A stretch of DNA of 64,000 bases, taken from contig NC_019738.1 in assembly GCF_000317515.1 (NCBI RefSeq), positions 1,553,623-1,617,622 on the forward strand. The letters run 5' to 3'. Each line of letters starts with the position of its first letter. Positions within the stretch are counted from its first letter, which is position 1. This document shows, one piece after another, positions 1 through 8,506 of the stretch. This stretch comes from Allocoleopsis franciscana PCC 7113 (GTDB taxonomy: Bacteria; Cyanobacteriota; Cyanobacteriia; Cyanobacteriales; Coleofasciculaceae). The notes under the pieces are model-generated. The model was not told where the DNA came from and did not search any database. It saw only the letters and a list, made by a program, of their open reading frames with translations. The translations under genes were made by a program, and so were the position numbers.

Positions 1-489
1 GCAGCGGTGGAACAGGTGAAGATTTGGGGAGAACGCAGTGGCACGGAGGTGATTGCGAATCCGGGGAAAAATACCGACCCGGCGGCGGTGGTGTTTGATG
101 CCATTACAGCAGCACAAGCCCGAAATACAGAATTACTCCTAATAGACACCGCAGGGCGTCTGCAAAACAAGAAAAACCTGATGGAGGAACTCGCGAAAAT
201 TCGGCGGATTATTGATAAAAAAGCCCCTGACACTCAGGTTGAATCTCTCTTGGTTCTAGATGCCACCCTTGGTCAAAATGGTCTGCGTCAGGCGGAAGTC
301 TTTTCACAAGCGGCAAAACTCAGTGGTGTGGTTTTAACCAAACTGGATGGCACGGCGAAAGGAGGCGTTGCCTTAGCTGTGGTGCAGCAATTGGGTTTGC
401 CGATTCGATTTATTGGTGCGGGTGAAGGGATTGAAGACTTGCGTCCTTTCTCTAGTTACGAGTTTGTTGAAGCTTTACTCAGTGGTTAG
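1..489 (+). CDS. ftsY: Signal recognition particle receptor FtsY, C-terminal part (5' truncated by window)
   Basis: The frame is open from base 1 and ends at a TAG, so only about the last 162 residues of the SRP-GTPase (NG) domain are present. Visible GTPase motifs in order are DTAGRLQNK (G3), [10 protein letters not shown] (G4) and the closing [12 protein letters not shown], which is diagnostic for the FtsY/Ffh family; the FxxxxFVEALL ending fits FtsY rather than Ffh, which would continue into an M domain. FtsY docks ribosome-SRP complexes to the SecYEG translocon at the membrane. The true start lies upstream of the window; an internal GTG near base 7 is not a start. Confidence 0.95.
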   Translation, partial: AAVEQVKIWGERSGTEVIANPGKNTDPAAVVFDAITAAQARNTELLLIDTAGRLQNKKNLMEELAKIRRIIDKKAPDTQVESLLVLDATLGQNGLRQAEVFSQAAKLSGVVLTKLDGTAKGGVALAVVQQLGLPIRFIGAGEGIEDLRPFSSYEFVEALLSG

Positions 490-613
490 TCGGTTCAGAT
501 TTCCCCTCGACTTCGCTAGTACAGAAATTATTGATTGACCCACTCAGCCTTTGCCAGTCATCGAATCTGGCAATTTCCGTTAAATTGAAAGAAGTCACGG
601 CGAAGGAAGATAG

Positions 614-1303
614 ATGTCAGCACAACTGTTACTGGTAGATGATGAGCCAGGAGTACGGGTATCGGTCAAAGAATACCTACAAGAAGTTGGGGGTTTTGAT
701 GTACAGGTTGCCAGTAATGCCGATGAAGCATGGCAGATGTTGCAACGCAAAACACCAGACCTTGTGATTTCTGACGTCATGATGCCCAAAGTTGATGGGT
801 ATCAGTTTCTGAAACAGTTACGTGATGACCCCCGGTTTAAAACTCTGCCAGTGGTCTTTCTCACCGCCAGAGGGATGACTTCAGACCGAATTCAGGGTTA
901 TCACGCGGGGGTTGATGCCTATTTGCCGAAGCCGTTTGACCCGGATGAATTAGTCGCGATTGTTGAGAACTTATTGGGACGCCGCACTGCTAATGCTGGA
1001 GAGGCATCAACCAGTACCGAACTAGAGCAAATTGCTCAGGAAATTGCGACAATTCGAGCCATGTTAGACCAAAGACCGGGCATTGCTCAAACCCCTCCCC
1101 CCATTCGCATTGATTTTACGCCGCGAGAGCAGAGTGTTTTAGATTTGGTGGCAGAAGGATTGATGAATAAAGAAATCGCCCGACGCTTAGAGACTAGTGT
1201 CCGCAATGTTGAGAAGTATGTCAGCCGCTTATTTAGCAAAACGGGAACCAACAGTCGCACGGAGTTGGTTCGTTACGCTTTGGAACATGGCTTAACCAAG
1301 TGA
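614..1303 (+). CDS. rre1: NarL/LuxR-type response regulator, Rre1 (Ycf29)-like
   Basis: 229 residues. An N-terminal receiver domain (about 1-125) has the acidic pair D9/D10, the phospho-acceptor D54 in ISDVMMP, the conserved T in FLTARG and the lysine of LPKPFD. A linker (125-165) leads to a C-terminal LuxR-type helix-turn-helix (about 168-228; FTPREQSVLDLVAEGLMNKEIARRL). The organisation matches cyanobacterial/plastid Ycf29, known in Synechocystis as Rre1, a stress-responsive transcription factor; the orthology is inferred from layout and motif style. The ATG has AAGGA seven bases upstream. It stands alone, 124 bp downstream of ftsY, with no adjacent histidine kinase. Confidence 0.85.
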   Translation: MSAQLLLVDDEPGVRVSVKEYLQEVGGFDVQVASNADEAWQMLQRKTPDLVISDVMMPKVDGYQFLKQLRDDPRFKTLPVVFLTARGMTSDRIQGYHAGVDAYLPKPFDPDELVAIVENLLGRRTANAGEASTSTELEQIAQEIATIRAMLDQRPGIAQTPPPIRIDFTPREQSVLDLVAEGLMNKEIARRLETSVRNVEKYVSRLFSKTGTNSRTELVRYALEHGLTK

Positions 1304-1397
1304 ATCGTTACATGGTTTCTTTTCTTCACAATTTGGGGTAATACAACCCCTCATAATATGTATTTAATTTGCATCTTGTAAAGAAAGATGTACTTTT

Positions 1398-1444
1398 CTA
1401 AGGTAATTCAGGGAAATCCTGATATTGTTCATTTATTACCTTAG
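1398..1444 (+). promoter_or_regulatory. Nested stem-loop in the leader of the 39-residue ORF
   Basis: Bases 1398-1407 (CTAAGGTAAT) pair perfectly with 1435-1444 (ATTACCTTAG). Inside the loop a second hairpin pairs 1408-1412 (TCAGG) with 1418-1422 (CCTGA). The outer arm ends 17 bases before the ATG of the small ORF and is followed by A residues, not T, so it is not a plus-strand intrinsic terminator. A role in translation or mRNA stability is inferred. Confidence 0.5.
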
Positions 1445-1461
1445 AAAAAAGATAATAAAGA

Positions 1462-1581
1462 ATGAAAGTTTCACAAAATAACAAACATTTAGGTGAATCA
1501 ATTGCTCTGGGTGCTGTCTTAGTGGCAACGAGTGTTGGCATCTTTGTTGTGATGATGATGCAAAGCGGTGTCTTGCCCTAA
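1462..1581 (+). CDS. Single-span membrane small protein, 39 residues, unidentified
   Basis: The ORF (begins MKVSQNNKHLGE, ends MMMQSGVLP) encodes a polar N-terminus of about 12 residues and one hydrophobic helix (about residues 13-34, SIALGAVLVATSVGIFVVMMM). Support for a real gene: a structured leader just upstream and a strong intrinsic terminator 20 bp downstream, giving a compact monocistronic unit of about 250 bp. Size and topology are like small photosystem or cytochrome b6f subunits, but I do not recognise it as PsbX, Psb30, PetN, PsaM or a high-light-inducible protein. No good Shine-Dalgarno sequence is visible (GATAATAAAG precedes the ATG). Function unknown. Confidence 0.6.
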   Translation: MKVSQNNKHLGESIALGAVLVATSVGIFVVMMMQSGVLP

Positions 1582-1600
1582 AAAATTTAAGTAAATCAGT

Positions 1601-1640
1601 AATTCATCCCGCAGTTAGTAGTTGTGGGATGAATTTTTTT
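1601..1640 (+). terminator. Intrinsic terminator of the 39-residue ORF
   Basis: AATTCATCCC at 1601 pairs with GGGATGAATT ending near 1635, with a short loop, followed by a run of seven T. Strong rho-independent terminator on the plus strand. Confidence 0.8.
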
Positions 1641-1722
1641 CAAGGTTGGGGCTATGGCAGCACCATTCAACCTAATATTTCTGTATAAATGTTAACAGCG
1701 ATCGCACTTAGGCTGAGAAGCC

Positions 1723-2310
1723 TCAATCCTCACCTTCTGCAAAATTAATCCTTTCGTAAAGTTCGCTAAAAGCAATTTTAAAATCGACCGATTGGAGAGA
1801 GAATACCGAATCTTCTGCTTCAAACTCAGTAAACAGCCATTGCCCCTCAGCCGTTTTCACATACTGCATCAGATGATATTGAGATTGGTCGATTAAAATA
1901 TATTCCCTCAACTCAGGAATTGACCGATAATACAAAAATTTATCGCCTTGGTCGTAATTTTTAGTAGACTTCGATAACACCTCAGCAATCAGCAATGGAT
2001 TCATCACAGTCGTAGTATTCGTTCCTGTATAGGTAGGTTGGCCCTGGATTACCATCACATCTGGATAAGTGTACTGACGATAACGAGGTATCCATAACCG
2101 TACATCACCAATATAGATATCGTATTTTTGCCCTTTTAAACCAAACTTCAAGTTAGCAGCAAAATTCAGAGCAATTTTGTTGTGATTCGTTGTCCCTCCT
2201 GTCATAGGAACGATATCTCCATCTTGGTATTCACTTTTGAATTCAGCCGCTTCCTCAAGTTCTAAATATTCTTCTGGAGAGTAGGAGCGTTTCTGTGTTT
2301 GTAGTTGCAT
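1723..2310 (-). CDS. Uma2 family putative endonuclease (DUF820)
   Basis: 195 residues with the Uma2/DUF820 pattern: YSPEEYLELEEAAEFKSEY at the N-terminus, the YPDVMVIQ acidic strand, then LLIAEVLSKSTKNYD and DKFLYYRSIPELREYILID. The D...E-V-L...K arrangement is that of a PD-(D/E)XK-type nuclease fold. The family is hugely expanded in cyanobacteria and its physiological role is not established. It is transcribed divergently from the NB-ARC gene, with 46 bp between the two starts, so both promoters share that small interval. A second family member lies near 37 kb. Confidence 0.88.
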   Translation of the reverse strand: MQLQTQKRSYSPEEYLELEEAAEFKSEYQDGDIVPMTGGTTNHNKIALNFAANLKFGLKGQKYDIYIGDVRLWIPRYRQYTYPDVMVIQGQPTYTGTNTTTVMNPLLIAEVLSKSTKNYDQGDKFLYYRSIPELREYILIDQSQYHLMQYVKTAEGQWLFTEFEAEDSVFSLQSVDFKIAFSELYERINFAEGED

Positions 2311-2356
2311 AAATAATTAAATTGATAGCCTAGATAAAGACGCAAGGATTGGGCGC

Positions 2357-4132
2357 ATGAGCCAGAATAGCCAAAACATATCGCCATCAGCCGTTAGTAG
2401 CCCCGCATTACCCTACTTTTACGATACTATTCCCCAAAGTGGAATCAGCCAATTTGTCGGGCGCGACAAGGAACTCGAAACCCTACACCAACTATTACAG
2501 GAACACGACCAAGTTGCAGTCACGGGTATCAGTGGCATCGGCAAAACCGAATTAGCCATTCACTACGCCAAGGCTAATTTAAACCATTACACAGGCGGTA
2601 TCTGCTGGTTATTTGCCCGTTCCGATTTAGGAGTGCAGATTGTAGAATTTTCGCTGTTGCATTTCCCAAATTTCACCATCCCCGATAAACTAACTCCCAC
2701 TACTCAAGTTCAGTATTGCTGGCAGTACTGGCAATCTCTACTTGTCTCTCCTTCCCAACAGGGGAATGGGGAGGTTCTCATCATTATTGATAATCTCACT
2801 GACTATTCCCAGATACAGTCCTACCTACCACTATCCTCATCTGGTTTTAAGGTACTAATTACCACAAGGCTGCAACTCAAACAGCCAGTACAGATGCTAT
2901 CTTTAGACGTTCTATCACCACCCGCCGCCTGGGAATTATTAGCATCGCACATCGGCAAATATCGGGTGAAAGATACCAGGGGCAAGCCTTTTGGAATTGA
3001 CTCTAAACGAAAACCAAGCAAACACAAGGTTAAGGCGAATCGAACTTCCGCATTTGTCCCCCCTCTTAAAGGAGAGGGACAGGGGGAGAGGTTAACGGTA
3101 GCCCAACAGCTATGTGAATTGCTGGGTTATTTACCGTTAGGGATAGAGTTAGTAGGGCGGTATCTAGAACAAGAGCGGAATTTATCTTTAGAAAAGATGC
3201 GATCGCGCCTTGAACGTGCCTCCAAGAACCAATTACACTTGCAGCAACAGCACCTTAATCACGAGTCTATCATCCAGCCTGAAGCTAACACCGATAATAA
3301 TTTAACAGCTCAATTGAGTATAACGGCAGCCTTTGAATTAAGTTGGAAACGTTTAGCTCAAGAGGCGCAAGAATTAGGCTGTTTGCTTAGTATATTTGCC
3401 TCAGCTCCTATTTCTTGGACACAAGTAGAAAGTGTATACGGTCAGCTATACCTACCAGGGGCTTTATTAGGACAATTACTGAATATCTCACCCGATAATT
3501 CACAAGCCAATATTGAAAATCTGATAACAACGCTGCTAGCCAACCTCAAAGTATTTAGAAGTCAATTAATACAGCTAAATCTATTGCAACATAGGGGAGA
3601 AGAAACGTATCAACTGCATCCACTGATTCGTGAGTTGTTTCAAGAAAAACTGGAAAGCTTAGAGCAATCCAGGAACTTAAAAGAAACATTTTGTCAAGTA
3701 ATGATTGCTGTAGCCAAGCAAATTCCTGACTCACCCAGCCGCGATTTAATTGGGGCTGTGACTTCTGCCGTCCCCCACATAACAGAAGCCGCTACAACAC
3801 TACAAGAATTTTTGAGCCATGAGGATTTAATCCAATCCCTAGAAGGCTTGGCCTGGTTTTATCAAAGCCAAGGGTTCTATGACTTAGCCACCCCTTGGTG
3901 GGAGCAATGCGTCTGGCTCACGCAAAACTACCTTGGCTCAGATCATCCTGATTTGGTTACCAATTTACACAATTTGGCATGGAGTTACTATGCTCAGGAG
4001 CGCTACACCGAAGCCGAACCCTTATCTGTGCAAGCCTTGGACATTTGTGAGCAAAAGTTAGGGGCAGAGCATCCCCTCACAGTGGCAACCCGTAAAAACC
4101 TGGAAACTCTGTACCTGGTTCTCAAAAAATGA
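2357..4132 (+). CDS. NB-ARC (STAND) ATPase with C-terminal TPR
   Basis: 591 residues. After a short leader, QFVGRDKELETL starts a NB-ARC module with Walker A GISGIGKT (57-64), Walker B near VLIIIDNL (about 140) and the GxP motif YLPLGIELVGRYL (about 255). A winged-helix-like segment follows (320-420) and tetratricopeptide repeats end the protein (about 480-585; LHNLAWSYYAQERYTEAEPL). STAND proteins are nucleotide-switched scaffolds used in signalling and immunity; no separate effector domain is visible. Residues about 205-245 (KDTRGKPF to QGERL) are a low-complexity insertion between the RNBD-like strand and the GxP helix, encoded partly by an interspersed repeat and kept in frame. Confidence 0.85.
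   Translation: MSQNSQNISPSAVSSPALPYFYDTIPQSGISQFVGRDKELETLHQLLQEHDQVAVTGISGIGKTELAIHYAKANLNHYTGGICWLFARSDLGVQIVEFSLLHFPNFTIPDKLTPTTQVQYCWQYWQSLLVSPSQQGNGEVLIIIDNLTDYSQIQSYLPLSSSGFKVLITTRLQLKQPVQMLSLDVLSPPAAWELLASHIGKYRVKDTRGKPFGIDSKRKPSKHKVKANRTSAFVPPLKGEGQGERLTVAQQLCELLGYLPLGIELVGRYLEQERNLSLEKMRSRLERASKNQLHLQQQHLNHESIIQPEANTDNNLTAQLSITAAFELSWKRLAQEAQELGCLLSIFASAPISWTQVESVYGQLYLPGALLGQLLNISPDNSQANIENLITTLLANLKVFRSQLIQLNLLQHRGEETYQLHPLIRELFQEKLESLEQSRNLKETFCQVMIAVAKQIPDSPSRDLIGAVTSAVPHITEAATTLQEFLSHEDLIQSLEGLAWFYQSQGFYDLATPWWEQCVWLTQNYLGSDHPDLVTNLHNLAWSYYAQERYTEAEPLSVQALDICEQKLGAEHPLTVATRKNLETLYLVLKK
3056..3091 (+). repeat. Interspersed GC-rich repeat inserted in frame in the NB-ARC gene
   Basis: A C-run/TTAAAGGAGAGGG/ACAGGGGGAGAGG sequence typical of palindromic cyanobacterial intergenic repeats sits inside the coding frame and is read as FVPPLKGEGQGERL. 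It forms a stem between CCCCTCT and AGAGGG. Its presence in a conserved domain suggests it was acquired after the gene and tolerated as a surface loop. Confidence 0.6.
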
Positions 4133-4528
4133 CTTCTAGAAGAGCGGTAATCAGCCGCGCTGGCGGCTAGTCCTGATGGGGTGATAAGCCGCCGAAAGTA
4201 TTGAGGATTTTAAGCCTGTCTCCATTTAGCGATCGCATTGAGGGAGATTATCCTTCCTGATTAAGGGGGTAGTCAACCCCAATTTGCTCTGAGGTAGCCA
4301 ATTTTCTGCATAAGCTCCCCAGCCTCAGAGATATAGGTTGGGAGAGAGTCAAGTGACTCAACCTATCTACCGACTCATGACAGTGCGTAAAATGCGTAAA
4401 TTCTTCCTACTCTCCCGATAATAATGACTTTTAAAGCGATGCCTTTATAACTTTGAGGCAATTTTAAATAAGTTTTTTAACCTTTTTGGACTGGTGGGTT
4501 ATTTCTGCCGCGCTGCACTAGCTCCTGA
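4133..4528. other. Gene-free interval between convergent genes
   Basis: A short AGCCG/CGGCT hairpin lies at about 4153-4168 just after the NB-ARC stop, which could help 3'-end formation although no T run follows. One HIP1-like GCGATCGC half-site is present. No credible ORF was seen on either strand. Confidence 0.5.
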
Positions 4529-4993
4529 TTACTGAGTAATGTGGCTACTGAGTACTTGTTTGAGATTCTGCATCCGCATTTTAATCATTGCCTCTAAACT
4601 CCAGCGAATTACTGTACTATCGAGCAAAGGATTCAGCTCAAACTTGACAGCATCCACAATGCGGGTTGATTCAGCCGTAATCGCCATGAACTGATGGGTA
4701 TGTTCCCAGACACGGAAAGGGCCAGTGACCTGTTCGTCTTTAAAACAGACCGGTGGGTCCCAATGGGTGATTTGAACTCGCCAGTCCAGTCCTAAACCGA
4801 AAAGTTCCAACCTCAGGGGCAAGTGAGTACCTAAACCACAAACAATATTAGATTCTTTGAGCCGAACTGAGAGGAGAGGTGGAGCGATGCGTTCTAGAAG
4901 CTGTACATCCTCGTGCGCTTCCCAAACCGCTGCCACCGGAAGGGGGACAGTTTCGGCGATCTCAATTCGTTCCAAAAGATCTGTTTCCCACAA
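4529..4993 (-). CDS. SRPBCC (START-like) family protein
   Basis: 154 residues. The pattern IAETVPLPVAAVWEAHEDVQLLERIAPP followed by FKDEQVTGPFRVWEHTHQF and a final amphipathic helix is that of the SRPBCC ligand-binding fold seen in cyanobacterial cyclase/dehydrase-like proteins (related to YfiH/CDP-paratose-epimerase-associated SRPBCC). These bind a hydrophobic ligand in a helix-grip cavity; the ligand here is unknown. The start at MWETDL is the first in frame; MxxxE..AETVPLP is the expected N-terminus, so a slightly later start is possible. It is monocistronic and divergent from dapB. Confidence 0.75.
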   Translation of the reverse strand: MWETDLLERIEIAETVPLPVAAVWEAHEDVQLLERIAPPLLSVRLKESNIVCGLGTHLPLRLELFGLGLDWRVQITHWDPPVCFKDEQVTGPFRVWEHTHQFMAITAESTRIVDAVKFELNPLLDSTVIRWSLEAMIKMRMQNLKQVLSSHITQ

Positions 4994-5202
4994 ACATTTT
5001 TACGCCTATATGTAAATGTACTGCAATTGCCTCTCAATTTCACAGTTGACGATGCTTGTAGTGACCAGTCATCCTAGCCTTTATCTCAAGTAGCGATTTA
5101 ATCCCAATACCCAATTCCCATGAGCCTCAGAGCGATTTGCTTCGCTGGCTGCCCACTATAGTCTAAAATTCGCTTGATTGTTCCTAAGGATATCCTTAAA
5201 TT

Positions 5203-6030
5203 ATGTCGAATCAATCTCCTATCCCAGTCGTTGTCAACGGAGCTTGTGGCAAAATGGGCCGCGAGGTCATTAAGGCGGTTGCTCAAGCCGAGGATATGAC
5301 CTTAATCGGTGCAATCGAGCGCAACCCCCAATACATCGGTCAAGATATTGGTGAAGTGATCGGATGCGGCCCTCTGGAAATTCCGGTACTCAACGATCTA
5401 CAAGCGAATTTAGTGCTGGCTACCCAGGAAAAAGTACAGGGTGTCATGGTTGATTTTACTCACCCTGATAGCGTTTATGAGAATGTTCGGTCTGCGCTCG
5501 CCTACGGAGTTCGCCCCGTCGTTGGCACTACCGGTTTGTCTCCAGAACAAATTCAAGACCTTGCTGATTTTGCGGAAAAAGCCAGCACTGGCTGCTTACT
5601 GATTCCCAATTTCTCCATTGGCATGGTCTTACTTCAACAAGCTGCTGTTCAAGCCTCCAAATACTTCGACCACGTCGAAATTATCGAACTCCATCACAAC
5701 CAAAAAGCCGATGCCCCTAGCGGTACCGCTATTCAAACTGCCCAACTACTAGCCGAATTAGGAAAAACATTTAATCCAGCTATTGTTAAAGAAACGGAAA
5801 AATTAACGGGTGCTAGAGGAAGTGTAGCCGAAGAAAATATTCGGATTCACAGTATCCGCCTTCCCGGATTACTGGCTCACCAAGAAGTAATTTTTGGTGC
5901 ACCCGGTCAAATCTACACCCTGCGTCACGATACCTCAGACCGCTCTTGTTACATGCCCGGAGTGCTTCTCGCCATTCGCAAAGTCACCCAACTTAAATCC
6001 CTTGTCTACGGATTAGAAAAAATCCTCTAA
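5203..6030 (+). CDS. dapB: 4-hydroxy-tetrahydrodipicolinate reductase
   Basis: 275 residues, the normal length. N-terminal Rossmann fold with [12 protein letters not shown] (residues 11-22) for NAD(P)H binding. The catalytic and substrate site is [15 protein letters not shown] (H164/H165, K168), followed by GARG and [16 protein letters not shown], the DapB C-terminal signature. The enzyme reduces hydroxy-tetrahydrodipicolinate to tetrahydrodipicolinate in the lysine/diaminopimelate pathway in the cytoplasm. It is followed 9 bp later by a conserved membrane-protein gene, suggesting co-transcription. Confidence 0.97.
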   Translation: MSNQSPIPVVVNGACGKMGREVIKAVAQAEDMTLIGAIERNPQYIGQDIGEVIGCGPLEIPVLNDLQANLVLATQEKVQGVMVDFTHPDSVYENVRSALAYGVRPVVGTTGLSPEQIQDLADFAEKASTGCLLIPNFSIGMVLLQQAAVQASKYFDHVEIIELHHNQKADAPSGTAIQTAQLLAELGKTFNPAIVKETEKLTGARGSVAEENIRIHSIRLPGLLAHQEVIFGAPGQIYTLRHDTSDRSCYMPGVLLAIRKVTQLKSLVYGLEKIL

Positions 6031-6039
6031 ACGCTAACT

Positions 6040-6735
6040 ATGCTAGTTCCCATCACCCGCCAGAAGTTTGAACAAATCATTCCCGTCCTTGCGACAGGCC
6101 CCCAGTATGGTTACTTTTGGGGCAAGTTTCCAGATTTCTTAAAACGACTCTTAATTTCTTTAATTTCCGTCGTTGGGGTTTCGCTTTTAAGAGTGTTTTT
6201 TGGCAGTAGTTTCGATGGCTTAATCTTGTTACTCTGTATCATTGCTGGGCTTTATTGGCTGTGGGGGCCCATTTATTGGGCAACGATGCGTAATATGGAG
6301 ATTCGCCGCTACCCATACAGTGGCTTCTGGCGCGGTGAAGTGGTGGATGTATATGTGACAGAGGATTTGATTGGTAAAGAAGAAACGGTGAATAATAGCG
6401 GTGAGTTAGTCATCGTTGAAAACCGGGAACGACGCCTCAATGTGGAAGTGGAGGACGAAAACGGATTCGGGACACGAGTACAAGTTCCTCTGCGGCGCAT
6501 CCACAAAGGAATTGCTGCCGGTCAAGTTGCGGAGATGTTGGTATTGTCCTATCAACCTGACTTGAGGAATATTGTTAAGACCACGGATATTTATATCCCT
6601 AGTCTGAACCGTTTTGTGAGTGATTATCCTTACCTACAACCCGATGTGTTTGCCCAAGTCAGTCAGAAATTGAGCCAATTTGAAGAGGAGGAAGAACCAG
6701 TGAAACGTGGAAAAAATAAGCGTCGCAGGCGTTAA
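6040..6735 (+). CDS. Conserved cyanobacterial membrane protein (two spans, basic C-terminus)
   Basis: 231 residues. Two adjacent hydrophobic helices at about 35-55 and 60-80 (LLISLISVVGVSLLRVFF; LILLLCIIAGLYWLWGPIYW) precede a soluble, beta-rich domain (90-215) and a highly charged tail EEEEEPVKRGKNKRRRR. Orthologues in cyanobacteria are often labelled phosphate ABC transporter permease, but the sequence has no permease fold and I give no function. It begins 9 bp after dapB and probably shares its transcript. Confidence 0.75.
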   Translation: MLVPITRQKFEQIIPVLATGPQYGYFWGKFPDFLKRLLISLISVVGVSLLRVFFGSSFDGLILLLCIIAGLYWLWGPIYWATMRNMEIRRYPYSGFWRGEVVDVYVTEDLIGKEETVNNSGELVIVENRERRLNVEVEDENGFGTRVQVPLRRIHKGIAAGQVAEMLVLSYQPDLRNIVKTTDIYIPSLNRFVSDYPYLQPDVFAQVSQKLSQFEEEEEPVKRGKNKRRRR

Positions 6736-6743
6736 AAAAATAA

Positions 6744-6774
6744 GGGTAACGGCACGATATGATCGTACCCCTAC
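6744..6774 (+). repeat. Degenerate palindromic GTAGGGGCA-type repeat
   Basis: GGGTAACGGCACGATATGATCGTACCCCTAC immediately after the membrane-protein stop is an imperfect palindrome of the cyanobacterial repeat seen intact at 36721-36748. Placed here it may act as the 3' stem-loop of the dapB transcript. Confidence 0.45.
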
Positions 6775-6866
6775 AGATGCGATCGCCTAAATCCGCGCAA
6801 TCTCAGAATGCGATCGCATCACTCATTCAACCGATGTGATTACACCAGTTTAATCCTGAATTTTTT

Positions 6867-7778
6867 CTATTTACTCGGTTGAGTTGGCGCTCGACCCGCA
6901 TTTGGATCAAACGAAGGAAAGGGCGCTGTACCTCCTTGATAAACAGGCAAAATGCCATTCCACTTGTCAATCATTTTCTGTTGCAACTCTAGCTCTCGCA
7001 AGCGAATGGTTAAAGGAGAAACAGTCACAGCCTGAATACGAGCCACTTCAGCATCACCACGCGCTTCAGCAATTTTTCGTTTCGCTTCAGCTTCAGCAAC
7101 TTCTAGCTGAGCTTTAGCGGCGACTGCCTGCTGTTCTGCTTGAAACCGAGCCGTAATTTGGGTTTCGATAGACTTATCAAACCGGGGCTTACTAACAAAG
7201 CCAACCGTGTCGAAAGTAACTCCAACAGGAGTAAATTTATCGTTCAAACAGGTTTGAACACCTTTAAGTAATTGTGCCTGTTTATTTCCGACAATTTCCT
7301 CCGGTTTTAATCCCGTAGCCCACTGATTAAAACAATTTCGAGTTTCGCTGCGTACTAGGGTGGCTTTGAATTGATCTGGATCTTTCAGGTACTTTCCGTA
7401 GAAGTCTTTGATTTTGTCAGTGTTAAAAAAGTACGAAAGTGAGACATCAGCATTGACACTGGTTCCACCGACCCCGAACGTAATACTCTCATTCGTCGCA
7501 GAACCTTCCTCTGTCGAAGCCGTTAAAATATAGTACTGAACGTGGTTGGGAAAAACGATAATTTCTTCCGTGTAACCGTTATACCAGACGCGACCCGTAT
7601 TGATAGTTGCATTTTGGATTCCCCGGTTTTTACCGTAAAGCTCGACCTTAAGACCCACATATCCAGGGGGTATCAACTTAGAGCTAGTGCCTGGAATAAC
7701 GCCACAACCCGATGTCAGAATCCCGATTGCCGCAGCAATTCCTGCTACGCTGAGAAAGCGGCGTTTAAAAATTTTCAT
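6867..7778 (-). CDS. SPFH/band-7 (prohibitin-like) lipoprotein
   Basis: 303 residues. The N-terminus is a signal sequence ending ILTSGCGVIPG, a plausible lipobox with the lipidated Cys at about residue 25. The SPFH domain follows (PPGYVGLKVELYGKNRGIQ to about residue 200), then an Ala/Glu/Arg-rich coiled coil (205-250; AAKAQLEVAEAEAKRKIAEARGDAEV) as in stomatin/prohibitin proteins, and a Pro-rich tail. Such proteins form membrane-associated oligomeric rings that organise microdomains or control proteases. The gene starts 7 bp after a two-span membrane-protein gene and is almost certainly co-transcribed with it. The lipobox has Thr at -3, which is not ideal. Confidence 0.82.
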   Translation of the reverse strand: MKIFKRRFLSVAGIAAAIGILTSGCGVIPGTSSKLIPPGYVGLKVELYGKNRGIQNATINTGRVWYNGYTEEIIVFPNHVQYYILTASTEEGSATNESITFGVGGTSVNADVSLSYFFNTDKIKDFYGKYLKDPDQFKATLVRSETRNCFNQWATGLKPEEIVGNKQAQLLKGVQTCLNDKFTPVGVTFDTVGFVSKPRFDKSIETQITARFQAEQQAVAAKAQLEVAEAEAKRKIAEARGDAEVARIQAVTVSPLTIRLRELELQQKMIDKWNGILPVYQGGTAPFPSFDPNAGRAPTQPSK

Positions 7779-7784
7779 GGTTGC

Positions 7785-8063
7785 CTACTTTTTGGAATCT
7801 AAAAGTTTTATTAGGGAAGTTTCATCATCAAGAAAAGCATCTCTTAGCTGTTTCTGTCGGAGTCTTGCTTGATAGACTTTAGAACCCACATAGCCTAGAG
7901 AGGCTCCTGGTAAAATTAGCAATCCTACTAGGTAACAGAACACGCCCCACCAAACCTTGATATTGCTCGGAGAACTCACTAAAATAGCGGCATTTCCTAA
8001 CAGCCAAAAACAGAAGATGAGTTCGATAACTCCGACTACTATCCATCTGCTGATAGTTTTCAT
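7785..8063 (-). CDS. Small two-span membrane protein upstream of the band-7 lipoprotein
   Basis: 92 residues with two hydrophobic helices (about 8-30 and 37-60: VGVIELIFCFWLLGNAAIL; WWGVFCYLVGLLILPGASLG) and a charged C-terminal tail. It ends 7 bp before the band-7 gene on the same strand, so the two form a bicistronic unit; a membrane partner role is inferred from that only. I do not recognise the family. Confidence 0.65.
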   Translation of the reverse strand: MKTISRWIVVGVIELIFCFWLLGNAAILVSSPSNIKVWWGVFCYLVGLLILPGASLGYVGSKVYQARLRQKQLRDAFLDDETSLIKLLDSKK

Positions 8064-8506
8064 GGCGTTTCAATCTTGTGCCATTGCGTAATCATACTGT
8101 TTCTTGTGGTATTGGCACTTTATCAGGTTCACAAATTTCTCCTTTACGTCTCTTCCTAAAGGAGGATTGGAGGCTCGACTTAAACTAGCGCCTTACACAG
8201 AATTGGTATAAGTTAAACCTCAAATTCAAAAACCCAAATTCCGCATATCTTTCAGATAATTTTGTAAAGTTTGTTGTTGCTCTGTTCCCAAGGCTAATTA
8301 TCAAGCGTTTGAAGACAAAACTCAGTCGGATAGAGAACAGAGTCATATCAGCAGGTTTCATAGAAGGCGATCGCCTAAAGAAAATCCTTCATTAGCGATT
8401 GAGCCAAATACTTGCATAATCTTATATCTCTGAATTCACCAGGACTTATGCAGAAATTTTGCCTAGAGTTTCACTCAAAGCAAGCTGATCGCTAACAATC
8501 TGAAGA
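8064..8506. other. Gene-free interval
   Basis: AT-rich and gene-free. Contains one GCGATCGC-type site near 8370 and the upstream region of the minus-strand 7785-8063 gene. No RNA gene or strong hairpin recognised. Confidence 0.5.
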
